Assembly (NCBI RefSeq): GCF_000526995.1
Contig: NZ_AZUI01000001.1
Coordinates: forward strand, 2,356,001 to 2,420,000
DNA from: Lacrimispora indolis DSM 755
Lineage (GTDB): Bacteria; Bacillota; Clostridia; Lachnospirales; Lachnospiraceae
Reading direction: 5' to 3'
Length of the DNA stretch: 64,000 bases
How positions within the stretch are numbered: position 1 is the first letter of the stretch; each line of letters begins with the position of its first letter. Positions 16,832 through 25,386 of the stretch are shown here, piece after piece. Both the position numbers and the translations under genes were made by a program. A model generated the notes under the pieces. That model was not told the origin of the DNA and ran no database searches. It worked only from the letters and a program-made list of their open reading frames with translations.

Positions 16832-16852
16832 GTATAAACAATGTATAAACAA
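16832..16852. promoter_or_regulatory. Direct-repeat operator in the PTS leader
   Basis: Two copies of GTATAAACAA (16832-16841 and 16843-16852) are spaced 11 bp apart, one helical turn, immediately downstream of the PTS -10. On the minus strand each reads TTGTTTATAC, close to the TnGTnTAnACnA core known for HutC-type GntR proteins. Confidence 0.6.
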
Positions 16853-16881
16853 ATCATAGTCTCATGGGTAAAGTTTGTCAA
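16853..16881 (-). promoter_or_regulatory. Sigma-A promoter of the PTS operon
   Basis: Minus strand: -35 TTGACA (16876-16881), a 17-bp spacer and -10 TATGAT (16853-16858). Confidence 0.8.
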
Positions 16882-16889
16882 TATGTAAT

Positions 16890-16903
16890 TACAAATATTT
16901 GTA
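16890..16903. promoter_or_regulatory. Palindrome between divergent PTS and SIS promoters
   Basis: TACAAATATTTGTA is a perfect 14-bp palindrome placed between the PTS promoter and the divergent promoter at 16920-16947. It may be a shared operator. Confidence 0.45.
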
Positions 16904-16919
16904 TGTTTTTAATACATTA

Positions 16920-16947
16920 TTGACTATACTTAAGGATATGATATAAT
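16920..16947 (+). promoter_or_regulatory. Sigma-A promoter of the SIS-deoC operon
   Basis: -35 TTGACT (16920-16925), a 16-bp spacer and -10 TATAAT (16942-16947). Confidence 0.75.
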
Positions 16948-17006
16948 TATTGCACAAAACGCGTTTGGTCTCATTTTTACTAAATAAAAAAAGGAGCGGT
17001 AACAAA

Positions 17007-18116
17007 ATGAATGAAACTATGAAAGAAACAATGATGACGTATGTGGAAGAGTCCCCTGAGGTAATACTTAAAAATGTGAAAAACCGGAAAGAGCTGACAG
17101 CCCCGCTGCTTGCAGAATATGAAAAAGGGGATTACGAAAGCATCTGGATCGTAGCTTCCGGCTCCTCCTATAATGGCTCCTACTGCGCCCGCCAGTTTAT
17201 GAGAAAGTATTTAAAGTCGGAAGTAAAGATCGTATCTCCCTTTACCTTTCTTTGCAGCGAACACGATTTTAGTGACAAGGATTTTGTTTTTGTAGTATCT
17301 CAAAGCGGATACAGCACCAATTCCATTGATGCCTTAAAGATGATCCGTGAGCAGGGACGTGCTTCCATAGGAATTACGGGAAGTATCTCCAGTGATATGA
17401 AGGATTATGCGGATGTGCTGATCGATTATGGAGTGGGGGTGGAGACCGTAGGATATGTGACAAAGGGTGTGACCTCCTTTGCACTGTTTCTGATGCTGTT
17501 TACCCTTGAGGCTGCTGTAAGAAAAGGTTTGATGAAGGAGGAAGAAGCAGAGGCAGTATGCCGGGATATGGAAAAGGCGGCACAAATCCATGAGACAGTT
17601 CAAAAGGAAACCATGAAATTCTTCGAAGATCATTATAAAGAATTCACTTCCATGACAAACGCATATGTCTGCGGATGCGGCGCCAATTACGGCACGGCTT
17701 TAGAAGGAGCTTTAAAGCTGGGTGAAACCGTAAAAATCCCTTCCACTGCTTATGAATCGGAGGAATTCCTTCATGGACCCAATCTTCAGATGACCCCTGG
17801 TTATACGGTATTTCTCATTGACGGAGGAAACAGCAGCAGCCGGATCCAGACCATTTTTAAAGCATGCAGAGAGGTGACCGACAGGGCATTTTTAATAACC
17901 AATCAGCCTGGATGCACCGGAGAAGGGATCTTAAATCTTTCTTTTGAGCTTCCGGAATTATTGACCCCGCTGTGCTTTCTTCCGTTTTTCCAGATCCTTG
18001 CCTATCAGGCCACCACAGCCTTAAACAGATGGAAACAGCATCCTCTGTTAAAGAAGATGAAGGATACTGCCGCATGTAAGACGGAAAATTATGAGAATCA
18101 GGATGACGATGATTAA
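17007..18116 (+). CDS. SIS-domain sugar-phosphate isomerase/deglycase (FrlB/GfrF/AgaS-like)
   Basis: A 369-residue protein with two SIS domains (about residues 30-170 and 200-350) but no glutaminase domain. Sugar-phosphate binding segments are VASGSSYNGSY, VVSQSGYSTNS and CGCGANYGTALEGALKLGE; ESEEFLHGP holds the catalytic-type Glu/His. This is the layout of fructoselysine/glucoselysine-6-phosphate deglycases and of AgaS. AAGGAG precedes the ATG at 17007. It is divergent from a mannose-family PTS, as Salmonella's gfr genes combine such a PTS with deglycases, so an Amadori or amino-sugar substrate is a reasonable guess. Confidence 0.85.
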   Translation: MNETMKETMMTYVEESPEVILKNVKNRKELTAPLLAEYEKGDYESIWIVASGSSYNGSYCARQFMRKYLKSEVKIVSPFTFLCSEHDFSDKDFVFVVSQSGYSTNSIDALKMIREQGRASIGITGSISSDMKDYADVLIDYGVGVETVGYVTKGVTSFALFLMLFTLEAAVRKGLMKEEEAEAVCRDMEKAAQIHETVQKETMKFFEDHYKEFTSMTNAYVCGCGANYGTALEGALKLGETVKIPSTAYESEEFLHGPNLQMTPGYTVFLIDGGNSSSRIQTIFKACREVTDRAFLITNQPGCTGEGILNLSFELPELLTPLCFLPFFQILAYQATTALNRWKQHPLLKKMKDTAACKTENYENQDDDD

Positions 18117-18136
18117 AGCTGTAAAGGAGGCGATTT

Positions 18137-18838
18137 ATGGGGAAGATTCAGATCAGTCCAAAGGAGCTGGCCTCTTATTTTGACCACACCCAGCTGAGAG
18201 CCTGGGCCTCTCATGAGGATTTTGTAAAGCTTTGTAAGGAAAGCATGGAATATGGTTTTAAAATGGTAGCCATCAACCCGGCTCAGGTGGTCCGCTGCCG
18301 GAAGCTGCTAAAAGGCAGCCCTGTCCATGTGGGCGCTGCCATTGGGTTTCCTTTGGGCCAGACGACCATAGAAGATAAGGTAAATGAAACAAAGACCGCC
18401 ATTTTAAACGGCTCCGATGAGATCGATTACGTGATCAATATTACGGAGCTTAAGGAAAGGAATTACGGTTTTATTGAAAAGGAAATGGCAGAGATCACAG
18501 AAGTGTGCAGAAAAAACAAAGTGATATCAAAGGTGATTTTTGAAAACTGCTATTTGACAGATCAGGAGAAAGAAGAATTGTGCAGGATCGCCCTGAATGT
18601 GCGCCCTGATTTCATCAAGACCTCCACCGGTTTTGGAACGGCCGGGGCTTCCTTTGAAGACGTGGCTCTGATGAAGCGCATGGTAGGGGATGAAATTAAG
18701 ATTAAGGCGGCAGGAGGCGTAAGGACCTTAGATACTGCTTTAAAGATGATAGACCTTGGGGTCAGCCGGATCGGGTCTACTGCGGGTGTTTCCATTGTGG
18801 AAGAGCTTAAGATGGGTATGCAGGCTGGAACGCCCTGA
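18137..18838 (+). CDS. deoC: Deoxyribose-phosphate aldolase family protein
   Basis: A 233-residue class I aldolase that cleaves 2-deoxyribose-5-phosphate to glyceraldehyde-3-phosphate and acetaldehyde. The catalytic Asp region (GSDEIDYVINI), the Schiff-base Lys in FIKTSTGFG and the second Lys in IKAAGGVR are visible; length fits DeoC. It begins 21 bases after the SIS gene with AAAGGAGG in front, so it belongs to the PTS/SIS catabolic unit rather than to a nucleoside operon. A changed substrate is possible. A strong terminator follows. Confidence 0.88.
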   Translation: MGKIQISPKELASYFDHTQLRAWASHEDFVKLCKESMEYGFKMVAINPAQVVRCRKLLKGSPVHVGAAIGFPLGQTTIEDKVNETKTAILNGSDEIDYVINITELKERNYGFIEKEMAEITEVCRKNKVISKVIFENCYLTDQEKEELCRIALNVRPDFIKTSTGFGTAGASFEDVALMKRMVGDEIKIKAAGGVRTLDTALKMIDLGVSRIGSTAGVSIVEELKMGMQAGTP

Positions 18839-18865
18839 AAAAATATTTTTGTTTCTAAATGTGGC

Positions 18866-18922
18866 AAGCTGTTAAGTGACCGTATGCATTCTGATGCAAA
18901 GAATCACTTAACAGCTTTTTTT
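18866..18922 (+). terminator. Terminator after deoC
   Basis: AAGCTGTTAAGTGA (18866-18879) pairs with TCACTTAACAGCTT (18904-18917), followed by a T-run. Confidence 0.88.
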
Positions 18923-18952
18923 CTCCATTTGTAAAATATTGGGAATCAGGCA

Positions 18953-18981
18953 TTGCATTTGGTGCGGGAAAATATTATAAT
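18953..18981 (+). promoter_or_regulatory. Promoter of the YhgE gene
   Basis: -35 TTGCAT (18953-18958), a 17-bp spacer and -10 TATAAT (18976-18981). Confidence 0.7.
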
Positions 18982-19025
18982 ACGGAAATGCAAAATTTCA
19001 TAGCCCACATACCAAGGAGGCACAC

Positions 19026-21221
19026 ATGATACATGTTAAGAACATAATAAAAATTTTTGCCGGGGATTTAAAGCGCATTGCACTTAATCCGGTTGCAATT
19101 ATCATCTCGCTGGGACTTATGCTGATTCCGGCCTTATATGCATGGTTTAACATCGCTGCAAGCTGGGACCCTTATGCCAATACAAAAGGTCTTAAGGTTG
19201 CGGTTGTGAACCAGGATGAAGGGGCCTCCATTGACAATATATTTGACACGGATATTGATGATTCTTCTATTAATATCGGTGAAATGATCCTGGATGAGCT
19301 TAGAAAGAATGAACAGATCGGCTGGCAGTTTGTCAGCAGGGAAGAGGCCATCGATGGAGTGGAATCAGGGAAATATTATGCTGCTGTGGTCGTTCCGGAA
19401 GATTTCAGCCGGAAAATTTCCAGCGTTCTCACCTCTCACATTGAACGCCCGGTGCTTCAGTATTATGTAAATGAGAAGAAAAATGCCATTGCCACAAAGA
19501 TCACCGGCAAAGGAGTGGAAAGCGTACAGCAGCAGATCAATGAGACATTTATCAATTCCACCTCAAAGGTGGTTGGAAAGCTCCTGAACAAATATTCAGA
19601 CGACTGGAGCATTGATAAGGAAACAGACAGAAACGATGCGGTCAGCTCTCTTACAGAGGTAAAGGAAGATTTGAATCAGCTTGTGGATACCATCACCATG
19701 CTGCAGTCCACCCTTCGCACGGTGAACAGCTTAAATGACGGTATAAAGGGAACTCTTCCGGATGTGAGTAAAATGATCGGCTCAGGCGGAAAAACGGCTG
19801 AAAGCGCAAAAACCCTCATCGACTCCTCCAGAGGCTTTTCCGATACAATGACCGGAGGGCTTAAGGATACTCTGGATCAGATCATGCAGATAGAAGAATC
19901 AGTGTACGAATCCTTCCAGGTGATCGGCAGGCTTACGGATACCTCTGCAGACGGGGCTTTGGATGCATTGAAAGCCATGGAAAATCTGGTGGCAGGAAGC
20001 ATCAGCCAGTGCAATAGCATAAACAGGATTTTAGGAGAGATTAACCAGAAGCTTCCCATTCCTTTAAAAGAGATAACGGCCCTTCAGCAGCAGCTGACAG
20101 ATACCGTGAAACAGCAGCAGGATCTGGTCAAAAAGCTTCAGACCGCCCAGCAGACTGTAAAACAGACAAAAAGGCTGCCCGATACCATGAAAAAAGATAT
20201 TGGAGATTCTCTTGATACGGTTTACAATTCCATATCAGATATTCTTGATTTTTATAACGGCAAGGTGGAGATTCCCTTAAAAGACAGCCTTGATAAGAGC
20301 TATGATGCTCTGGGAACCACTGCAGGAGCATTGGACAGTATCGGAAGCATGGTGGGAGAGATCGATACCACCCTGAACAGCGTGACTGCCTCCTCCCAGA
20401 GCCTGATCCAGGCTTTGGACAGCGCTGTCAGCCTGATGAACAGGAGCCAGAAACGGGTGGATGATATGATCGACGGTGTAAACAAGCTGGCAGATAACAA
20501 GCAGCTGAATAAGATCATGGACATTATGAAGAATGACCCGGAGCAGCTCAGTGACTTTCTGATGATGCCTGCGGATATGGTTACCAATAAGATTTATCCG
20601 GTAGAGAATTATGGTTCTGCCATGGCTCCCTTTTATACGGTCCTGGCCATTTGGGTGGGAGGGCTTATTTTAGTCGCACTGGTAAAATGCAGGGTGGAAG
20701 AGAGCAGGTCGCAGGGACTTAAGCTGTATGAGACTTATTTTGGAAGGTATCTTACCTTCATGCTGTTTGGAATTGCCCAGGCGCTGGTGGTGGCCCTGGG
20801 AGATTTGTATATGCTGAAGATCCAGTGCCTTTATCCAGGGAAATTTGTGCTGGCAGCCGTGATCGCAAGCATCATATTCACCAATATCATTTATTCCATG
20901 ACGGTCTCCTTTGGAGATGTGGGAAAAGCGATTGTGGTGGTCTTTATGGTCATTCAGGTGGCAGGCTCCGGCGGCACCTTCCCCATACAGGTGACTCCCC
21001 GGTTTTTCCAGATTATCAATCCTCTGCTTCCCTTTACTCATCTCATCAATGCCATGAGGGAGTGCGTGGGAGGAATTTATGAGGGTGCCTATTGGAAAGA
21101 CCTCCAAAACGTGCTGGTCTATATTCCCATATCATTGCTGATTGGGATCGTATTGCGGAAGAAGGTGTTAAAGCTGAATGAATTTTTTGAAGAAAAACTC
21201 AGCCAGACAGGAATTATGTAA
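19026..21221 (+). CDS. YhgE/Pip domain membrane protein
   Basis: A 731-residue protein with one N-terminal membrane segment (about 20-42: LNPVAIIISLGLMLIPALYAWFN-type), a long extracytoplasmic region rich in coiled-coil heptads (about 200-510) and five to six C-terminal membrane segments (about 535-720) like an ABC-2 permease. This is the YhgE/phage-infection-protein family, including type VII secretion-linked and phage receptor proteins. The DPYANTKGLKVAVVNQDEGA segment is typical. AAGGAGG precedes the ATG. No ATPase gene is nearby. The next gene overlaps its end by 44 bases. Confidence 0.9.
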   Translation: MIHVKNIIKIFAGDLKRIALNPVAIIISLGLMLIPALYAWFNIAASWDPYANTKGLKVAVVNQDEGASIDNIFDTDIDDSSINIGEMILDELRKNEQIGWQFVSREEAIDGVESGKYYAAVVVPEDFSRKISSVLTSHIERPVLQYYVNEKKNAIATKITGKGVESVQQQINETFINSTSKVVGKLLNKYSDDWSIDKETDRNDAVSSLTEVKEDLNQLVDTITMLQSTLRTVNSLNDGIKGTLPDVSKMIGSGGKTAESAKTLIDSSRGFSDTMTGGLKDTLDQIMQIEESVYESFQVIGRLTDTSADGALDALKAMENLVAGSISQCNSINRILGEINQKLPIPLKEITALQQQLTDTVKQQQDLVKKLQTAQQTVKQTKRLPDTMKKDIGDSLDTVYNSISDILDFYNGKVEIPLKDSLDKSYDALGTTAGALDSIGSMVGEIDTTLNSVTASSQSLIQALDSAVSLMNRSQKRVDDMIDGVNKLADNKQLNKIMDIMKNDPEQLSDFLMMPADMVTNKIYPVENYGSAMAPFYTVLAIWVGGLILVALVKCRVEESRSQGLKLYETYFGRYLTFMLFGIAQALVVALGDLYMLKIQCLYPGKFVLAAVIASIIFTNIIYSMTVSFGDVGKAIVVVFMVIQVAGSGGTFPIQVTPRFFQIINPLLPFTHLINAMRECVGGIYEGAYWKDLQNVLVYIPISLLIGIVLRKKVLKLNEFFEEKLSQTGIM

Positions 21222-22368
21222 GGCCGGACAGAAAAAAAGACCCCTGGGAATCAGAGGCTGGCTTGGGTGTATTGGTGCGGGGATCCTGCTTTTCCTTGTG
21301 TTTGGAGCTTTAGCATGGCGCTGCCTTCCTGAGTATTATGCCAGGTTCTATCTGACACGGTCGGTGCTGCAGACCAGAGGACGTCTTATGGGCTTATGGG
21401 GCAGGGATCCCAAGGGAGAAGGGGCTGACGAGGATTCTTTAAAGCTGGTGGCTGATGAAGTGGTATGGAATGGCCATTCGGTGCTGGTGCTTCCGGGAGG
21501 ATTTGGAATCTCCTGGAAGGAGCAAAGGGATGAGGAAAATACCTTTGCCCAGGGAAGCCTTGACGTGTATTTTCTGGGGGCCATAAGGGATGGGGTCCAT
21601 TATTGGGCTGACAGGGAAAATGCCGTGCTCACCGTTCCGGGGATTACCAGGACATCCGTAAGGACCAGCCAGGAAGCATTAAAAAAGGTTGTGGGATTTT
21701 CCATTGTCCCGGAAGAGAGGAAACAGCGAAAGGACCGGCTGGAAACCTTAAAAAAAGATACCATCCAAATGATGAACTGCAGCCGTATAGAATTTATGGG
21801 AAGGGATAAGAATGGCGTGACCATTAAGGCATTGGTCTCTTCCGATCTGTTTGATGCTTATATAAGCGAAATGGGAGAACTGCTGGAAGACGGCCCTGGT
21901 AAAGATATGAAGGAATGGGGCCGGATGCTGAAAGAGCGGAAAACCCAGGGAGAAGCACAGGAAATTTTATTTACCATTGATAAACAGTTACATATAACCC
22001 GGGTCCGGGTGGAGGGCCTGGCTGATATGAGCCTTTTACTGGAGTCTCATGAAGGGCTGTGGATGGAAGGAAAGATCACGCTTCATGAGCGGGAGCTAAG
22101 TGTGAGCACAAGGGTTTATTTCGGCAATGGCGAGGAAGGGAAGAGGTCTTTCCAGATACCGGAACTAAACATCACATATTATAATGGAAGATTCCGGCTT
22201 GGACTGGAGTTAAGCGGAGGTTATGAAGGCGGTAAAATTTCTTCTGAGGTATTGGAATACGGGAAACTGTCCGGTACCGGGGGAGAATCAGCCGGTGAGG
22301 GACTGCAGGAGGTCAAGGATGAGTTCCTTAGAAGAACCGGACAGCTGGGCCTTGACTTTTATAAGTAA
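21178..22368 (+). CDS. Hypothetical membrane-anchored protein
   Basis: A 396-residue protein with a basic N-terminus, a single membrane segment at about residues 28-48 (GAGILLFLVFGALAW) and an extracytoplasmic remainder rich in beta strands, ending in DFYK. I do not recognise a catalytic motif. The start lies inside the YhgE gene, 44 bases before its stop, so the two are translationally coupled and probably act together at the envelope. It may be a DUF6583-like or lipoprotein-like surface protein; this is not established. Confidence 0.75.
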   Translation: MNFLKKNSARQELCKAGQKKRPLGIRGWLGCIGAGILLFLVFGALAWRCLPEYYARFYLTRSVLQTRGRLMGLWGRDPKGEGADEDSLKLVADEVVWNGHSVLVLPGGFGISWKEQRDEENTFAQGSLDVYFLGAIRDGVHYWADRENAVLTVPGITRTSVRTSQEALKKVVGFSIVPEERKQRKDRLETLKKDTIQMMNCSRIEFMGRDKNGVTIKALVSSDLFDAYISEMGELLEDGPGKDMKEWGRMLKERKTQGEAQEILFTIDKQLHITRVRVEGLADMSLLLESHEGLWMEGKITLHERELSVSTRVYFGNGEEGKRSFQIPELNITYYNGRFRLGLELSGGYEGGKISSEVLEYGKLSGTGGESAGEGLQEVKDEFLRRTGQLGLDFYK

Positions 22369-22381
22369 ATAAAAAAATCTA

Positions 22382-22410
22382 TTGACAAATACAACTGTAA
22401 CTTTTATAAT
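22382..22410 (+). promoter_or_regulatory. Consensus sigma-A promoter of trx
   Basis: -35 TTGACA (22382-22387), a 17-bp spacer and -10 TATAAT (22405-22410), about 250 bases before the thioredoxin gene. The left arm of a long inverted repeat lies in the spacer. Confidence 0.85.
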
Positions 22411-22446
22411 AACAGTAAAGGTACTGAAACTTACAAAGTTACAGTT
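22393..22446. promoter_or_regulatory. 12-bp inverted repeat around the trx transcription start
   Basis: AACTGTAACTTT (22393-22404) and AAAGTTACAGTT (22435-22446) are exact inverse complements, separated by 30 bp that contain the -10 and start site plus an AACAGTAAAG half-site. This looks like a repressor operator pair. Confidence 0.65.
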
Positions 22447-22658
22447 ATCCTATAGGCAATGATTCAAAAAACGGGGATATTTAAGGCAATAATGATAAAA
22501 CTATAAAAGAGGACCGCAGCTGGGGATCATTGCAGAGGATGAACTGTTCATGATATGACGCAGCGGCATTTCCTGGAAACAGGGGAATGCTGTGAATAAT
22601 GAATAAATGGTGCTGTTTGTGAATACACAAAGAGCAGGTTAAGAAGGAGGAACATGAT

Positions 22659-22979
22659 ATGGCAGTATTAACATTGACACAGGAGAATTTTGAAACAGAA
22701 GTGGTAAAGAGCAGCGGCATTGCGCTGGTGGATTTCTGGGCGACCTGGTGCGGCCCATGTAAGATGTTTGCACCTGTAATCGACGAAATTGCAGAAGGAA
22801 ATATTCCTGACGTAAAGGTTGGAAAGGTGGACGTAGACCAGCAGCCGGATCTGGCAGGGCAGTTTAGGGTTATGAGCATTCCTACTCTTGTGATTTTTAA
22901 GGATGGAAAGGCAGCAGCCACTTCTGTTGGAGTGAAATCCAAGAAAGAAGTATTGGAAATGATTGAGAAGTTAAGATAA
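22659..22979 (+). CDS. trxA: Thioredoxin
   Basis: A 106-residue thioredoxin with the active site WATWCGPCK (about residues 28-36) and the cis-Pro segment MSIPTLVIFKDGK. It reduces protein disulfides in the cytoplasm. AAGGAGG precedes the ATG. It is monocistronic, with a strong promoter and an operator-like inverted repeat upstream and a terminator downstream. No thioredoxin reductase gene is adjacent, so it may pair with a reductase elsewhere. Confidence 0.96.
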   Translation: MAVLTLTQENFETEVVKSSGIALVDFWATWCGPCKMFAPVIDEIAEGNIPDVKVGKVDVDQQPDLAGQFRVMSIPTLVIFKDGKAAATSVGVKSKKEVLEMIEKLR

Positions 22980-22992
22980 AAAGGCAGGAGCA

Positions 22993-23037
22993 GACCACGG
23001 GTCATCCGGATAATCGGAAAGGCCGGTGGTCTTTTTT
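22993..23037 (+). terminator. Terminator after trxA
   Basis: GACCACGG (22993-23000) pairs with CCGGTGGTC (23023-23031), followed by six Ts. Confidence 0.85.
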
Positions 23038-23140
23038 ATTCATAAAATGCACTCCGCCGTGGCTGCATACTCCTTGTTCCAGATTTTTACTGCTTTCCGA
23101 TGCAATCATTTTCGTATAATATAGATTACATAAGTAGTTG

Positions 23141-23172
23141 TTGACATTCCCCTATACAGGAAGGATTATACT
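23141..23172 (+). promoter_or_regulatory. MerR-type promoter of the regulator gene (20-bp spacer)
   Basis: -35 TTGACA (23141-23146), an unusually long 20-bp spacer and -10 TATACT (23167-23172). The spacer contains TTCCCC-TATACA-GGAAGG, an inverted repeat of the kind MerR proteins bind to untwist overlong promoters. A nearly identical promoter is at 24225. Confidence 0.85.
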
Positions 23173-23257
23173 AAGTTAATCAGTACAAGAAGACTCATAA
23201 ATAAAACGGTAATGAACAATGAACACTTAGACAAAGCATATGCTTATGGGGGTTTCA

Positions 23258-24091
23258 ATGGAAGAAAAAAAACTGTATTCAATTGGGGAAGTCAGTAAGA
23301 TCTGCAACATATCTACAAAAGCCTTGAGATTTTATGATAAAATCGGGATCATATCCCCTGATATGATCTGCAAGGAAAACAGCTATCGGTATTATAACAA
23401 AGAGACGCTTCTGACTGTTCCGGTGGTAAAATACTACAAACAAATGGGATTTAAGCTGGAAGAGATGGAAGGGCTGGTGGAAGGCAATACTTATTATTAT
23501 CTGGAACAGAATTTCCGCAATAAGATTGACCAGCTATGCCTTCAGGAGCAGCAGATCCATAACAGCTATATTGCGGTTAAGGACTGGTATGAGCTGATAC
23601 AGGAAGCCAAGCTGGTGCTCCAAAATGATGTGAATGAAGTTTCCGTAAAGTATATACAGCCGGTGACCTACTGCGGTATGGAGCAGGACTTTGGCTACAA
23701 TTACATGGAATCCATTATTAACATAGAGTGGACCAATCACTTAGAATCGGCTGAGAATGAAATTACAGGGCCGGTAATTTTAAAATTCGAATCATTTGAA
23801 GAAAAGATGGCAGGCAGGTGCAGCCGCGCCAGGATCATGCAGCAGGCAATTCATCCATGCAAGGACTGTTTAAACAGGCAGACTTTTGGAGGATTTATGG
23901 CTGCATCGGTTTATCATATCGGTAAGCATGAATCAATTGATGAAGAGTATGAGAAAATACTTAACTGGGCGGCTAAACGAGGTTATAAATGTGGGAAAGA
24001 AAGCTTTGAACGGTATGTGGTGGATTACTGGACCACCAGAGATCCGGCTGAATTTGTTTCAGAAGTAATTGTTCCCATATACAGAGATTAA
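23258..24091 (+). CDS. MerR family regulator of the cut operon
   Basis: A 277-residue regulator. The N-terminal MerR winged helix (YSIGEVSKICNISTKALRFYDKIGIISP, then SYRYY) is followed by a coiled coil and a C-terminal GyrI/BmrR-like effector domain (ESFERYVVDYW, SEVIVPIYRD). Such domains bind small, often cationic organic molecules. The start at 23258 has GGGGG six bases upstream. It is located just before the choline microcompartment operon, and both its own promoter and the operon promoter have MerR-type 20-bp spacers, so it is very likely the local activator. The effector may be choline or a product; that is inference. Confidence 0.9.
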   Translation: MEEKKLYSIGEVSKICNISTKALRFYDKIGIISPDMICKENSYRYYNKETLLTVPVVKYYKQMGFKLEEMEGLVEGNTYYYLEQNFRNKIDQLCLQEQQIHNSYIAVKDWYELIQEAKLVLQNDVNEVSVKYIQPVTYCGMEQDFGYNYMESIINIEWTNHLESAENEITGPVILKFESFEEKMAGRCSRARIMQQAIHPCKDCLNRQTFGGFMAASVYHIGKHESIDEEYEKILNWAAKRGYKCGKESFERYVVDYWTTRDPAEFVSEVIVPIYRD

Positions 24092-24110
24092 GGGAGCATA
24101 TGGAATCGGC

Positions 24111-24170
24111 TGGCTTCCCCGGATACGGCGTTTTAAAAGGACGCTGAACCGGGGGAGCCCTTTTGTTTTT
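24111..24170 (+). terminator. Terminator after the MerR gene
   Basis: GGCTTCCCCGG (about 24112-24122) pairs with CCGGGGGAGCC (24149-24159), with an inner GCGT/ACGC stem, followed by TTTTGTTTTT. Confidence 0.75.
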
Positions 24171-24224
24171 CCGGAGGTGGCAGCTGCTCCCAATATTTGG
24201 AGCATAAAAAAGTTTAAAAACCGG

Positions 24225-24256
24225 TTGACATTCCCCATAGGGGGAAGATCTATACT
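24225..24256 (+). promoter_or_regulatory. MerR-type promoter of the cut operon (20-bp spacer)
   Basis: -35 TTGACA (24225-24230), a 20-bp spacer and -10 TATACT (24251-24256). The spacer holds the palindrome TTCCCC-ATA-GGGGGAA. The sequence around it matches the promoter at 23141 almost base for base, which identifies a shared MerR operator. Confidence 0.88.
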
Positions 24257-24411
24257 AAATGCATAGAAAAACACAAAGCGATTCCGTAAAATTAGTAACA
24301 TTAACTGGCGTGATGTGTTTTCTAACGTTTTCAGCTGAACGTAAAGAAAAAAGCAGAGAAACAGGCTAACATGAATTTTGTGCAGTATTCAAATGGGGAA
24401 GGAAAACTTAG
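24257..24411 (+). promoter_or_regulatory. 155-nt structured leader of the cut operon
   Basis: Between the promoter and the first gene are a long-range stem (AGAAAAACACA near 24264 with TGTGTTTTCT near 24313-24322) and a small ACGTT/AACGT hairpin. No known riboswitch was recognised and no open leader peptide is convincing. Confidence 0.4.
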
Positions 24412-25386
24412 ATGACAGAAGCACGAAAAAAATTTAAAGCAATTGGCATATCAACAGGCTTGGTATCCGGACTTATGTATGGGTTATATACCACATTCGT
24501 TTTGATCGCAGGTTATTACAAGCCGCTTGCCGGGGCAGTGGGATTGTTTGCTGCTCCCTATGTAACCTCAGGCCTGAATGATTTATTTGCAGGTCTCTGG
24601 CTGACCGCTTATAACGTAAAGACCGGAAGGATCCGGGAGATCGGAAGAAGCATAAGCCTGTTCACGGGAAAAATTATCCTGATCGGCTCTCTGGTAGGCG
24701 GCCCCATAGCAAGCGGTGCCTATCTGATGGGACTGGCCATGGCAGGAGCCTATGCCATACCAATCTCCGCCATGTACATTCTCTTTGGAGCGTTGTTTGC
24801 AAGGATTTTCTTAAAACAGAAAATCGTTCCCAGAGTCGGCATTGGAATGGTGATCTGTGTGGTGGGAGCCATAGTCATTAACTGGGTAAAGCCGGAAGGA
24901 AGCACGAATTTTACCCTTGGAATCATCTGCGCCTTTGTTGCGGCCATAGGCTGGGCTTTGGAAGGCGTGTTCGCGGCTTACGGAAGTGCCATGCTGGATA
25001 CTGATGTGGTGATCAACATCCGCCAGCTTTTATCAGGTATTGTGGATCTGTTTGTTATTTTGCCGATTGCAGGAGGAATGGGACTTTTAAAAGGCACTCT
25101 TTTTTCCCTGCCACCGGTTTTGTGGCTGGTGATCGCCGGATTTTGTGCCGCAGTATCCTATTTGTGCTGGTATAAATCCAACAGCACGGTTGGCTGTGCC
25201 ATGGGAATGTCACTGAATATTACCTACGCATTCTGGGGTGTGCTGTTTTGTATCCTGTTTTTAAAACAGCCTGTGACCCCGACCATAATCATTGGTTCCA
25301 TTATTATCATTCTGGGCGCGGTTTTAGTATCCGTGGACCCATTTGAACTGCTCATGAAAAAGGAGGAAGTAAGCAATGAAATTTGA
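24412..25386 (+). CDS. DMT superfamily (EamA-type) transporter 1
   Basis: A 324-residue inner-membrane protein with about ten hydrophobic segments in two EamA repeats (for example [35 protein letters not shown]). It is the first gene of the cut operon and overlaps the first shell gene by 11 bases. A closely similar transporter follows that shell gene. DMT members move quaternary or neutral metabolites; here import of choline or export of trimethylamine, acetaldehyde or ethanol is plausible, but the direction cannot be read from sequence. Confidence 0.88.
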   Translation: MTEARKKFKAIGISTGLVSGLMYGLYTTFVLIAGYYKPLAGAVGLFAAPYVTSGLNDLFAGLWLTAYNVKTGRIREIGRSISLFTGKIILIGSLVGGPIASGAYLMGLAMAGAYAIPISAMYILFGALFARIFLKQKIVPRVGIGMVICVVGAIVINWVKPEGSTNFTLGIICAFVAAIGWALEGVFAAYGSAMLDTDVVINIRQLLSGIVDLFVILPIAGGMGLLKGTLFSLPPVLWLVIAGFCAAVSYLCWYKSNSTVGCAMGMSLNITYAFWGVLFCILFLKQPVTPTIIIGSIIIILGAVLVSVDPFELLMKKEEVSNEI

